Part shown: positions 1-8,809 of the stretch, one piece after another
How the letters are laid out: each line of letters starts with the position of its first letter
Numbering within the stretch: the first letter of the stretch is position 1
Source of the DNA: Blastococcus sp. TBT05-19
GTDB taxonomy: Bacteria > Actinomycetota > Actinomycetes > Mycobacteriales > Geodermatophilaceae
Direction of reading: 5' to 3'
NCBI RefSeq assembly: GCF_003319095.1
Contig: NZ_QOHI01000005.1
Coordinates: 248,001 to 312,000, forward strand
Length of the DNA stretch: 64,000 bases
The notes under the pieces: generated by a model
The model's input: the letters and a program-made list of their open reading frames with translations, nothing else
What the model was told of the DNA's origin: nothing
Databases searched by the model: none
Translations under genes and position numbers: made by a program

Positions 1-972
1 CTGTTCCTCCTGCTGTTCCGCCGCGAGCAGCCGTTCTCGGTCTTCTTCGACTCGATGGGTGCCGGCGGCGGCGAGGGCTACCTCGGGGTCTTCCTGGCCG
101 CGTCGTTGTCCGGGTTGTTCCTCTTCTACGGCTTCGAGGCCTGCGGGGACGTGGCGGAGGAGGTCGCCGACCCCGCCCGGCAGATCCCGCGCGCGATGAT
201 CCTCACCATCCTCGTCGGCGGCGTCTCCGGCTTCCTCTCCTACGCCGGCTACGTGCTGGCCGCCCCCGACCTGCCGGCGATCATCGCCGGGGAGGACGCC
301 GACCCGATCCCCTCGATCCTGCAGAGCTCGCTCGGGACGGCGGGGTCGAAGGTGTTCCTGGTCGTCATCGTCATCGCGTTCCTCTCCTGCGTGCTGTCCC
401 TCCAGGCGGCCGGCAGCCGGCTGCTCTACGCCTTCGCCCGCGACCGCATGCTCCCGGCCAGCGGCTGGCTGTCCCACGTCTCGTCGCGGCACGCGGTCCC
501 GACCAACGCGCTGCTCGTCGTGTGCGTCGTCCCGGTGCTCATCGCGCTGTTCGTCTACTTCCAGGAGGGCGTCCTGGCCCGGGTGACCGCCTTCGCGGTG
601 CTCGGCATCTACGTGTCGTTCCAGGCCGTGGTGCTGGCGGCGCTGCGGCAGCGGCTCAAGGGCTGGCGGCCCGCCGGCCTGTGGAACCTCGGCAACGCGG
701 GCCTGGTCGTCAACGTCCTGGCCCTGGCGTACGGCGTCTTCGCCATCATCCTGCTGCTCAAGCCCGCGCCCGGTACCGAGACCTTCGTCGACCGGTGGAT
801 CGTCGCGATCGGGCTGGCCGTCGTCGCGGGGACCGGGCTGCTGTACCTGGTCATCGCCCGCCCGGACCGGCATTCTGCCGACATCCCCGAGGGCGACGCC
901 CGCGAGGTGGCCCACCAGTTGCAGCAGATCCGCCGCGGCACCGGCGTCGCGGCCCGGGAGGAGATCCGATGA
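1..972 (+). CDS. APC-family amino acid permease, C-terminal part (5' end outside window)
   Basis: An open frame runs in from base 1, so the start lies upstream and about 323 C-terminal residues are seen. The protein is mostly hydrophobic helices with short loops. An early segment contains FYGFEACGDVAEEV, which resembles the G-x-E stretch of TM6 in APC transporters, and ends of later helices carry the usual GSRLLYAFARD loop. The last about 40 residues form a hydrophilic cytoplasmic tail. It should import an amino acid or amine across the membrane. The stop overlaps the ATG of the next gene (ATGA), so the two are probably cotranscribed. The neighbouring catabolic genes make arginine, GABA or a related compound a reasonable substrate, but this is inference. 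Confidence 0.85.
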   Translation: MFLLLFRREQPFSVFFDSMGAGGGEGYLGVFLAASLSGLFLFYGFEACGDVAEEVADPARQIPRAMILTILVGGVSGFLSYAGYVLAAPDLPAIIAGEDADPIPSILQSSLGTAGSKVFLVVIVIAFLSCVLSLQAAGSRLLYAFARDRMLPASGWLSHVSSRHAVPTNALLVVCVVPVLIALFVYFQEGVLARVTAFAVLGIYVSFQAVVLAALRQRLKGWRPAGLWNLGNAGLVVNVLALAYGVFAIILLLKPAPGTETFVDRWIVAIGLAVVAGTGLLYLVIARPDRHSADIPEGDAREVAHQLQQIRRGTGVAAREEIR

Positions 973-2015
973 GGTTCAGCTACGCGATGTTGCCCGACTA
1001 CTCGCTCGAGGAGTCGCTGGCCGCCATCCAGCTGGCCGACGAGCTGGGCTTCTACGCGGTGTACGCCGCCGACGAGACCTGGCACAAGGACCTGTGGCTG
1101 CTCTTCGCCGCGGCCGCGGCGAGGACCTCGCGCGTCCGCATGGGGCCCAGCGTCTCGCCGGTGACCCTGCGGGAGCCGACGCTCATCGCCCAGGCCGCGG
1201 CCACCCTCGACGAGCTCACCGGCGGCCGCGCCGAGGTGGTCCTCTCCAGCGGCAACTTCGGGCTGCTCGCCCAGTACAAGATGGACTGGACGAAGACCAA
1301 GCCGCTGTCCCGGGTGATCGAGGCGGTGGGCGTGGTCCGCACCTTCCTCGACGAGGGGGCGATCACCCGCGACGGGGAGTTCTTCTCCTACGACGGGCTG
1401 TTCACCTTCGCCCGGCCGGTCCAGGAGCGGCTGCCGGTGAAGATGGGCGCGATGCGCGGGCCGAAGTCGTTCGAGGCGGCGGCCGAGCACTCCGACGGCT
1501 GCCACCACGCGCTCAGCTACACCCGCGAGGCCTACGACTACGCCGCCGAGCACCTGCGGATCGGCGCCGAGCGGGCCGGCAAGGACTGGACGACGCTGGA
1601 CTTCGGCGCCTGGGTGGTCCTCGCGGTCGGGCGCGACTCCGCCGCCGCGAAGGACGCGGCGCGCAGCATGGTCGGCATCTACGCCTCCTCCATGCCGGCC
1701 GAGCAGCTGGAGCGCAACGGGGTCGACCCGGCGGAGCTCAAGCCGATCATCGACGCGATCGGCGGCGGGGACCTGGCCCGGGGCATCGAGCTGACCAGCC
1801 CGGAGCTCGCGGACAAGCTCTCCTTCGCCGGCACCCCGGAGGAGGTCACCGCGAAGATCAAGGAGATCGAGCCGGCCGGGGTCAACCACGTCGTGGCCGC
1901 CATCACCGACGCCTCGATCGTCAAGACCTTCACGGGTCGGGAGATCCCCGGTGTCGCGACGGTGGAGGAGCAGCTGCGGCTGCTGCACGACGAGGTGATG
2001 CCCGCCTTCGCCTGA
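969..2015 (+). CDS. LLM-class flavin/F420-dependent oxidoreductase
   Basis: This 348-residue protein has the luciferase-like monooxygenase TIM-barrel pattern: ADELGFYAVYAADETW near residue 25, then RTSRVRMGPSVSPVTLREP, then the SSGNFGLLAQYK region. The family reduces or oxidises small substrates with FMN or deazaflavin F420, and the sequence resembles the methylenetetrahydromethanopterin reductase-like branch more than true luciferases. The start is the ATG in the ATGA overlap with the permease stop; an in-frame extension upstream reads through the permease in another frame and is a shadow. The substrate is not predictable. The tight coupling suggests it acts on a compound brought in by the permease. 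Confidence 0.85.
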   Translation: MRFSYAMLPDYSLEESLAAIQLADELGFYAVYAADETWHKDLWLLFAAAAARTSRVRMGPSVSPVTLREPTLIAQAAATLDELTGGRAEVVLSSGNFGLLAQYKMDWTKTKPLSRVIEAVGVVRTFLDEGAITRDGEFFSYDGLFTFARPVQERLPVKMGAMRGPKSFEAAAEHSDGCHHALSYTREAYDYAAEHLRIGAERAGKDWTTLDFGAWVVLAVGRDSAAAKDAARSMVGIYASSMPAEQLERNGVDPAELKPIIDAIGGGDLARGIELTSPELADKLSFAGTPEEVTAKIKEIEPAGVNHVVAAITDASIVKTFTGREIPGVATVEEQLRLLHDEVMPAFA

Positions 2016-2029
2016 GGCGGCGGAGCGCA

Positions 2030-2065
2030 ACCGGCCCGGCCCACCGCACGGTGGACCGGGCCGGT
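2030..2065. terminator. Bidirectional hairpin terminator between convergent genes
   Basis: The arms ACCGGCCCGG and CCGGGCCGGT, followed inward by CCACC and GGTGG, form a 15-pair stem with one C/A mismatch and a GCAC loop. It lies in the 57-base gap between the convergent oxidoreductase and PucR genes. There is no clear U-tract, as is common in high-GC actinobacteria. Confidence 0.75.
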
Positions 2066-2072
2066 CGCGTCG

Positions 2073-3581
2073 TCAGCCGGTCGGCGAGTGCAGCGCCAGC
2101 CACAGCTCGGCGCGGGCGCCGGGGGAGTCCAGGTCGCGGCCGAGCAGCTCCTCGGCCCGCCGGATCCGCTTGCGCAGCGTGTGCCGGTGCACGCCCAGGC
2201 GCGCCGCGGCCGGCTCCCACTGGCCGTGCGCGGCCAGCCAGATGCGCAGCGACTCGACCAGGTCGCCCGGGCCGGCGCGGTCGGCGGCCACCAGCGGGGC
2301 CAGCGCCGCCTCGGCGAAGGCGGCCGTCGCCTGCGGGTCCAGCAGCGCCGACAGCCCCTGCCCGGCGAGGTCGGTGAACGCGGTGGCCGGCCGGCCCGCG
2401 GCCCGCGCGTGCTCGGCCGCCTGCCGGGCCTGCCGGACCCCGTCGCGCAGGCGGGCCCACGGCACCGGCGGTGCGCTGCCGACGACGACGCCGGGCACGC
2501 GGTCTGGCAGCACGGTCAGCCGCGCGGCGAGCGGCCCGTCGGCCGGGACCAGGACGACGAGGGCGTCGTCGAGCTCGGCGGCGAGCGCGGGCCGCCGGAC
2601 GTCGGCGGCCGCGTCGGACACCACGTCGACCGCCGTCGCCCGCTGCTCCGGGCTGCCGAGCACGGTGAGGGTCAGCACCGGCTCGTCCGGGAGCTCCTCG
2701 CCCAGCGCCGCCACGACCGGGGCGGCCGCGCCGATCTGCCCGGCGAGCAGCAGCTGGAGGATGGCCGCCCGCAGCGCCGCGGTGCCGTTGTCCAGCGCGC
2801 GTGACTGCTCCAGGCGCAGGGTGAGCAGGAGGGCGGCCGCGTTGACCACGTGCCGGTCACCCGCGGGGAAGGGGCCGGGGCGCCCGACGGCCAGGAACCC
2901 GCGCACCCGGGACCCGGTGCCCAGCGACTGCAGCAGCACGGTCTCGCCGGGCTGGGTGAGGGCCGCGCCGGCGGGGGGCCGGGCGGTGCGGAGGCGGTCG
3001 ACGGCGGCGGTCAGGGCGCCGGCGCGTCCCCGGGCCGAGGCGGGCGCGGACTCCAGCGGCGTCCCGGCGGCGTCGAGCAGCAGCGCCCAGCCGCCGAGGT
3101 GCCGGGCCAGCCGGTCGACGACCGTGCCGGGGGCGCCGGGGGCCACCGCGGCGCGGGTCAGCTCGCGCTGCACGGTCGAGGTGCGGCTGACCGCCGCGTA
3201 CTCCTCGGCCGCGAGCGCGCTGGACACGGTGCGGGTCAGGGCGATGAACGGTGTCTGCCGCGGCACCTCGAGGACGGCCAGGCCGTGCTCGTCGGCCGCG
3301 GCGACCAGGTCGGCGGGGACCTCGGCGTGGCTGAGGCCGGTGCCCAGGCCCAGGCCGACGACCCCGGCCGCGGCGAGCCGGCGCACGTAGCCGGCGGTGT
3401 CCTCCGGGGCGAGCGCGAGGCCGGTGGTCAGCAGCAGCTCGCCGCCCTCGAGGAAGGGGGCGGGATCGGGCAGCTCGCTCACGTGCACCCAGGACACGGG
3501 GCGGTCGACCGGCGCCCGGCGCGTGTGCAGGACCAGGCCGAGGGAGGTGGTGTCCAGCAGGGTGGCGACGCTGACCGGCAC
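2073..3581 (-). CDS. PucR-family transcriptional regulator
   Basis: A 502-residue regulator. The N-terminal PucR domain (about residues 3-120) begins PVSVATLLD and includes WVHVSELPDPAPFLEGGELLLTTG, which is typical of the family. The middle is a GGDEF-like or unassigned region. The C-terminus (about 440-495) is the PucR helix-turn-helix, with GQWEPAAARLGVHRHTLRKR. The chosen start is a GTG at 3581, preceded by GGAGGAGGG at good spacing; an upstream ATG at 3665 would add an Arg-rich tail with no family counterpart. It is divergent from gabT, so it probably controls the aminotransferase and dehydrogenase pair. Family members respond to purines, proline, GABA or related nitrogen compounds. Confidence 0.9.
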   Translation of the reverse strand: MPVSVATLLDTTSLGLVLHTRRAPVDRPVSWVHVSELPDPAPFLEGGELLLTTGLALAPEDTAGYVRRLAAAGVVGLGLGTGLSHAEVPADLVAAADEHGLAVLEVPRQTPFIALTRTVSSALAAEEYAAVSRTSTVQRELTRAAVAPGAPGTVVDRLARHLGGWALLLDAAGTPLESAPASARGRAGALTAAVDRLRTARPPAGAALTQPGETVLLQSLGTGSRVRGFLAVGRPGPFPAGDRHVVNAAALLLTLRLEQSRALDNGTAALRAAILQLLLAGQIGAAAPVVAALGEELPDEPVLTLTVLGSPEQRATAVDVVSDAAADVRRPALAAELDDALVVLVPADGPLAARLTVLPDRVPGVVVGSAPPVPWARLRDGVRQARQAAEHARAAGRPATAFTDLAGQGLSALLDPQATAAFAEAALAPLVAADRAGPGDLVESLRIWLAAHGQWEPAAARLGVHRHTLRKRIRRAEELLGRDLDSPGARAELWLALHSPTG

Positions 3582-3724
3582 GCGGGCCCTCCTCCGACGA
3601 CGATCTGGACACCCGGCCGACCCGGGAGTGCCACTCCGGAAGGTACCGGTGGAGACCTGCGCCACGGATCCTTGGGGACGCGGACATCCCCCGTCGGGGG
3701 AGGCGGCCCCACGAGGAGACAGCG

Positions 3725-5080
3725 ATGACCGACCTGCTCACCGGCACCGAGACCGTCGCCCAGGAGCGGCGACTGGTCACCGAGCTGCCCGGCCCCCGTT
3801 CACGCGAGCTCGCCGCCCGGCGGTCCGCCGCCGTCACCTCGGCCGTGGGCAGCACCCTCCCGGTCTACGTCGAGCGGGCGGCCGGCGGGGTGATCGTCGA
3901 CGTCGACGGCAACTCCCTCATCGACCTGGGCTCGGGCATCGCCGTCACCAACGTCGGGCACGCGCAGCCCGAGGTCGTCGCGGCCATCCAGGCGCAGGCC
4001 GCCTCCTTCCTGCACACCTGCTTCATGGTCGGTCCCTACGAGGGCTACGTCGCCGTCGCCGAGGAGCTCGACCGGCTCACCCCGGGCGACCACGAGAAGC
4101 GCTCGGCGCTGTTCAACACCGGCGCGGAGGCCGTGGAGAACGCCGTCAAGGTCGCGCGGGTCGCCACCGGCCGCTCGGCCGTCGTCGTCTTCGACCACGC
4201 CTACCACGGGCGCACCAACCTGACGATGGCGCTGACGGCGAAGAACATGCCCTACAAGCACGGTTTCGGGCCGTTCGCCGGCGAGGTCTACCGGGTGCCG
4301 ATGTCCTACCCGTTCCGGGACGAGCCGGGCCTCACCGGCGAGCAGGCCGCCGAGCGCGCCTTCTCGATGATCGAGACGCAGATCGGCGCGCAGAACGTCG
4401 CCGCCGTGCTCATCGAGCCCATCCAGGGCGAGGGCGGCTTCGTCGTCCCGGCGCCGGGCTTCCTGCCGGCGCTGGCCGAGTGGTGCCGCCGGTCGGGCGC
4501 GGTGTTCATCGCCGACGAGGTGCAGACCGGCTTCTGCCGCACCGGCGCGTGGTTCGCCTCCGAGCACGAGCAGGTCGTCCCCGACCTGATCACCACGGCC
4601 AAGGGCATCGCCGCCGGCATGCCGCTGGCCGGGCTCACCGGTCGCGCCGAGCTGATGGACGCCGTCCACACCGGAGGCCTCGGCGGCACCTACGGCGGCA
4701 ACCCCGTCTCCTGCGCCGCCGCGCTGGCCAGCATCCGCGTCATGCGCGAGCAGGACCTGGCCGGCGCCGCCCGGGCCATCGAGGCCACCATGCTGCCACG
4801 GCTGCACGCGCTCGCGGAGCGCACCGGCGTGATCGGCGACGTCCGCGGTCGCGGCGCCATGCTCGCCGTCGAGGTGGTGAAGCCCGGGACGACCGAGCCC
4901 GACGCCGCGCTGACCGCCGCGGTCAACAAGGCCTGCCACGCCGAGGGCGTCATCACCCTCACCGCCGGCACGTTCGGCAACGTGCTGCGCTTCCTGCCCC
5001 CGCTCGTCATCGGGCAGGAGCTGCTCCTCGAGGGGCTCGACGTCCTCGACGCCGCGTTCGACGCGCACGTCGCGCGGTGA
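3725..5080 (+). CDS. gabT: 4-aminobutyrate-type aminotransferase (class III, PLP)
   Basis: A 451-residue class III aminotransferase of normal length. The PLP site is complete: an NTGAEAVENAVK phosphate-binding stretch near residue 133, DEVQTG at about 264 and the Schiff-base lysine at about 293 (TTAKGIAAGMPLAG). It should move the amino group of GABA (or 5-aminovalerate) to 2-oxoglutarate, giving succinate semialdehyde and glutamate in the cytoplasm. The start has GAGGAGA upstream. Its TGA overlaps the GTG of the glutamate dehydrogenase, an operon that would recycle the glutamate made here. It is divergent from the PucR regulator. Substrate preference between GABA and its homologues cannot be read from sequence. 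Confidence 0.92.
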   Translation: MTDLLTGTETVAQERRLVTELPGPRSRELAARRSAAVTSAVGSTLPVYVERAAGGVIVDVDGNSLIDLGSGIAVTNVGHAQPEVVAAIQAQAASFLHTCFMVGPYEGYVAVAEELDRLTPGDHEKRSALFNTGAEAVENAVKVARVATGRSAVVVFDHAYHGRTNLTMALTAKNMPYKHGFGPFAGEVYRVPMSYPFRDEPGLTGEQAAERAFSMIETQIGAQNVAAVLIEPIQGEGGFVVPAPGFLPALAEWCRRSGAVFIADEVQTGFCRTGAWFASEHEQVVPDLITTAKGIAAGMPLAGLTGRAELMDAVHTGGLGGTYGGNPVSCAAALASIRVMREQDLAGAARAIEATMLPRLHALAERTGVIGDVRGRGAMLAVEVVKPGTTEPDAALTAAVNKACHAEGVITLTAGTFGNVLRFLPPLVIGQELLLEGLDVLDAAFDAHVAR

Positions 5081-8000
5081 GCGCCCCGACCGCCCGCCGC
5101 CGGCTGACCCTGCGCCCCGGGGCAGCGGCCGGCGAGGGCCGGGTGGGCGGTCTGGTCACCTGGCCCGCCGAGCGTCCGCTGCTGGCCGACGTCGTGCCCG
5201 TGTTCGACCGGCTCGGCGTGCGCGTGGCCGACGCCGTCGCCGTCCCGGGGGACGAGGGCGCGCCTGCCACCCGGCTGGAGCTGCTCCTCCCGGCCGGCAC
5301 GGCGGCGGCCACCGCGCTGCCCCGCCTGGAGCAGGCGCTCGCCGCGGCGTGGGCGGGGGAGACCGAGCTCGACGGGCTCTCCCGGCTGACCGTCGGGGCG
5401 GGCCTGCCGGTGGGCGACGTCGCCGTGCTCCGCGCCGCCTGCCGCTACCTCGCGCAGGTCGGCCTGGGCCTGTCCCGGGGCTACGTCGAGCAGACCGTCC
5501 TCGCCGCCCCGGAGTTCGCCCGGGCGCTGCTGGCCTCCTTCGCGGCCCGGCACGACCCCGACGCCGCCGACCCGGCGGTGGCGGCCTCCGCGGCCGACCA
5601 CCTGGCCGAGCTGCTCGGCCGCACCACCAGCCTGGACGAGGACCGCATCCTCCGCGGTCTGCGCGACGTGCTCGCCGCCGTCGTGCGCACCAACCGGTAC
5701 CAGGTGGACGAGCACGGGGCGCCGCGGCCGGCCCTCGCCCTGAAGATCGCCTCCGCCGGGCTCGACCTGCTGCCGGCACCGCGGCCGGAGGTGGAGACCT
5801 TCGTCTGCTCGCCGCGGATGGAGGGGCTGCACCTGCGGGGTGCCCGCGTCGCCCGGGGCGGGCTGCGCTGGTCCGAGCGCCCGGAGGACTTCCGCACCGA
5901 GGTGCTCGGCCTGGTCAAGGCGCAGATGGTCAAGAACGCGGTGATCGTGCCGGCCGGGGCCAAGGGCGCCTTCGTCGTCCGCGGCGACCTGCGCGAGCTC
6001 GACCGCGCGACCGTGCAGGCCCGGGTGGCCGACGCCTACCGCACCTTCGTCGGCGCCCTGCTCGACGTCACCGACGACCGCGACGGCGACGCCGTGGTCC
6101 ACCCCGCCCGCACGGTGGTGCACGACGGCCCGGACCCGTACCTGGTGGTGGCCGCGGACAAGGGGACGGCGACCTTCTCCGACCTGGCCAACGAGGTGTC
6201 CGAGCGGCGCGGTTTCTGGCTGGGCGACGCCTTCGCCTCCGGGGGCTCGAGCGGCTACGACCACAAGGCCATGGGCATCACCGCGCGCGGCGCGTGGGTG
6301 TCGGTGCGCCGGCACCTGCGCGAGCTGGGCACCGACCCCGACGGACCGCTGACCGCCGTGGGCATCGGCGACATGTCCGGCGACGTGTTCGGCAACGGGA
6401 TGCTGCTCTCCGACGAGCTGCGGCTCGTGGCCGCCTTCGACCACCGGCACGTGTTCCTCGACCCCGATCCGGACCCGGTGCGCTCCGCGGCCGAGCGGCG
6501 GCGGCTGTTCGCCGCGCCGGGCTCGTCGTGGGACGACTACGACCGCGCGGCGTTGTCGCCCGGGGGTGGCGTGCACCGGCGGGACGCCAAGAGCGTGCCG
6601 CTCTCGCCGCAGGTGCGTGCCCGGCTGGGCGTGGACGCCGAGGAGCTGTCGCCGGCCGAGCTGGTGCGGGCGGTGCTGCGGGCGCCGGTCGACCTGCTGT
6701 GGAACGGCGGCATCGGCACCTACGTCCGGGCGGCGGCGGAGACCGACGCGCAGGTGGGCGACCGGGCCAACGACGCGGTCCGCGTGACCGCCGAGGAGCT
6801 GCGCTGCCGGGTGGTGGGGGAGGGCGGCAACCTGGGCCTGACCCAGCGCGCCCGCATCGCCGCGGCCCGGGCCGGGGTCGCGCTCAACACCGACTTCATC
6901 GACAACTCCGCTGGCGTCGACACCTCCGACCGCGAGGTCAACCTCAAGATCCTGCTGTCCGGCGTGCCCCGCGCCGACCGCGACGCCGTGCTGCGCGCGG
7001 TCGAGGACGAGGTGGCCGAGGCGGTGCTGGCCGACAACGCGCTGCAGGCCCGGGCGCTGTCGGTGTGCGCGGCCCAGGCGCCGTTCCTGCTCGACCGGCA
7101 CGCCCAGCTGATCGGCGACCTCGAGCGGCGCGGGCTGGACCGCGACCTCGAGGTGCTGCCCTCGGAGGCCGAGGTGGAGCGGCTGCGCCAGGCCGGTGCC
7201 GGTCTGACCCGCCCGGAGGCCGCCGTGCTGCTCGCGCACTCCAAGAACCTGGTGCGCGAGGAGCTTCTGGCGAGCGACCTGCCCGAGGACCCGTCGGTGG
7301 CCGGTGTGCTCGCCGCGTACTTCCCCCGCGCGGTGCGGCAGCGCTGGCCCGACCGGGTGGCCGCCCATCCGCTGGCCCGGGAGATCACCGCCACCCAGCT
7401 GGCCAACGACCTGGTCAACCGGGTGGGTCCGGGCTTCTTGCTCCGGCTGGAGGAGCGGCACGGCGTCCCCACGTCCGTGGCGGTGCGCGCGTACACCGTC
7501 GCCACCCGGGTGCTGGACCTGGACCCGGTGTGGGCCCTGGTCGGCGCGGAGGTGCCCCTGGCCGTGGAGCGGCTGGCGCTGCCGGAGCTGCAGGCGGTGA
7601 CCGAGCGGGTGGCCGACCGGCTGCTGCACGACCACCCCGAGCCCGCGGCGCTCTCCGCGGCAGCGGCCGCGCTGGCCGCCGTCGGCGACGAGCTGGACCC
7701 GGCGGGCTGGCTGGCCCGCCCGGGAGCCGCCGGGAACCGCGCCCGCACGCTGCGGGCCGAGCTGACTGCCGCCGGAGCAGGCGCCGAGCTGGCGGAGCGG
7801 CTGGCGCTCGCCGCCGTCCGGGCCGACCTGGTCGACCTGGCCGGGGTCGTCCGGGCCACCGGGGCGCCGGTCAGCCGGGTCGTCGAGGCCGACGCCGCGG
7901 TGGAGGAGCTGCTGGGCATGGCGCGGGTCCGGACGTGGACCGTGGAGCAGGCCGGCATCTCGCACTGGTCGGTTGCGGCCCGTGCGGCGCTGCGCGACGA

Positions 8001-8205
8001 GGCCGACCGGCTGCGGTGGGCGCTCGTGGGCGCACTGATCCGGGACGCCGGCGGGGACGCGGTCGCCTTCACCGAGCGGCACGCGGCGGCGCTGAGCCGC
8101 TTCACCGCCGTGCGGGAGCAGGCCCTATCCGCCTCCGACGACGTCCTGGGCCGGGCCTGCGTGGTGACGGCCGAGCTGCGCCGCCTCGTGGCGGGTCTCG
8201 GCTGA
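5077..8205 (+). CDS. gdh: NAD-dependent glutamate dehydrogenase, short form (1042 residues)
   Basis: Large-type NAD glutamate dehydrogenase that oxidatively deaminates glutamate to 2-oxoglutarate and ammonia. The catalytic region is clear: RGGLRWSERPEDFRTEV at about 260, the lysine of LVKAQMVKNAVIVPAGAKGAF at about 281, and IGDMSGDVFGNGM at about 430, followed by the long C-terminal helical region. The family in actinobacteria is usually about 1600 residues. Here the gene starts at a GTG in the GTGA overlap with gabT, so about 500-550 N-terminal residues (the first ACT-like regulatory parts) are absent; one ACT-like segment seems to remain before residue 130. The open frame extends upstream only as an Arg-rich shadow of gabT. 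Coupling to gabT suits glutamate recycling. Confidence 0.9.
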   Translation: MSAPTARRRLTLRPGAAAGEGRVGGLVTWPAERPLLADVVPVFDRLGVRVADAVAVPGDEGAPATRLELLLPAGTAAATALPRLEQALAAAWAGETELDGLSRLTVGAGLPVGDVAVLRAACRYLAQVGLGLSRGYVEQTVLAAPEFARALLASFAARHDPDAADPAVAASAADHLAELLGRTTSLDEDRILRGLRDVLAAVVRTNRYQVDEHGAPRPALALKIASAGLDLLPAPRPEVETFVCSPRMEGLHLRGARVARGGLRWSERPEDFRTEVLGLVKAQMVKNAVIVPAGAKGAFVVRGDLRELDRATVQARVADAYRTFVGALLDVTDDRDGDAVVHPARTVVHDGPDPYLVVAADKGTATFSDLANEVSERRGFWLGDAFASGGSSGYDHKAMGITARGAWVSVRRHLRELGTDPDGPLTAVGIGDMSGDVFGNGMLLSDELRLVAAFDHRHVFLDPDPDPVRSAAERRRLFAAPGSSWDDYDRAALSPGGGVHRRDAKSVPLSPQVRARLGVDAEELSPAELVRAVLRAPVDLLWNGGIGTYVRAAAETDAQVGDRANDAVRVTAEELRCRVVGEGGNLGLTQRARIAAARAGVALNTDFIDNSAGVDTSDREVNLKILLSGVPRADRDAVLRAVEDEVAEAVLADNALQARALSVCAAQAPFLLDRHAQLIGDLERRGLDRDLEVLPSEAEVERLRQAGAGLTRPEAAVLLAHSKNLVREELLASDLPEDPSVAGVLAAYFPRAVRQRWPDRVAAHPLAREITATQLANDLVNRVGPGFLLRLEERHGVPTSVAVRAYTVATRVLDLDPVWALVGAEVPLAVERLALPELQAVTERVADRLLHDHPEPAALSAAAAALAAVGDELDPAGWLARPGAAGNRARTLRAELTAAGAGAELAERLALAAVRADLVDLAGVVRATGAPVSRVVEADAAVEELLGMARVRTWTVEQAGISHWSVAARAALRDEADRLRWALVGALIRDAGGDAVAFTERHAAALSRFTAVREQALSASDDVLGRACVVTAELRRLVAGLG

Positions 8206-8302
8206 GGCTCCCCCGGAAGGAGGGCGCCCCGGGCCCGGGCCGGTCGTTACGATGCCTGGGCCCGGAGCCGCCGGGACCACGAGATCGAGGCGGGAGGCCC
8301 GG

Positions 8303-8800
8303 GTGACGATGCGCCGGCAGTTCGTGCTGGACGACGTCTCGCGGGCGATCATCGAGCAGCTGCAGGAGGACGGGCGCCGCCCCTACGCCCGGATCGCCGC
8401 GGCCGTCGGCCTGTCGGAGGCCGCCGTCCGCCAGCGCGTGCAGCGGCTGCTCGACGCCGGCGTCATGCAGATCGTCGGCGTCACCGATCCGCTGCAGGTC
8501 GGCTTCTCGCGCCAGGCGATGGTCGGCGTCCGCACCAGCCAGGACGCCCGGATCGCGGCCGAGAAGATCGCCGCCTTCTCCGAGGTCGACTACGTCGTCA
8601 TCACCGCGGGCTCGGTCGACCTGCTGGTCGAGGTGGTCTGCGAGGACGACGACCAGCTGCTCGACGTCGTCGCCCGCATCCGTGCGGTCGACGGCGTCGA
8701 GTCCACCGAGACCCACCTCTACCTGGGTCTGGCCAAGCAGACCTACGCCTGGGGCACCCGCGGTCCGCAGGGGTCCACGCAGGCCGACGCCGGGCTCTGA
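8303..8800 (+). CDS. Lrp/AsnC-family transcriptional regulator
   Basis: A 165-residue protein of normal Lrp/AsnC size: an N-terminal winged helix-turn-helix (about 8-60, IIEQLQEDGRRPYARIAAAV then AAVRQRVQRLLDAGV) and a C-terminal RAM/AsnC ligand domain (about 70-150). GTG at 8303 is preferred because GGGAGG ends 5 bases before it; an ATG two codons later is possible. A -10-like TACGAT sits at 8248-8253. Its end faces the ureohydrolase gene with a 9-base gap. It probably senses an amino acid and controls nearby nitrogen genes, possibly the glutamate dehydrogenase, but the target is inference. Confidence 0.88.
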   Translation: MTMRRQFVLDDVSRAIIEQLQEDGRRPYARIAAAVGLSEAAVRQRVQRLLDAGVMQIVGVTDPLQVGFSRQAMVGVRTSQDARIAAEKIAAFSEVDYVVITAGSVDLLVEVVCEDDDQLLDVVARIRAVDGVESTETHLYLGLAKQTYAWGTRGPQGSTQADAGL

Positions 8801-8809
8801 CGCCCGGGT

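Noticed and set aside
3397-5076. In-frame extension of the glutamate dehydrogenase frame to a 1602-residue protein
   Set aside because: The extra part is Arg-rich low-complexity translation of gabT and the PucR leader in another frame, with no dehydrogenase or ACT motifs. The near match to full-length enzyme size is coincidence.
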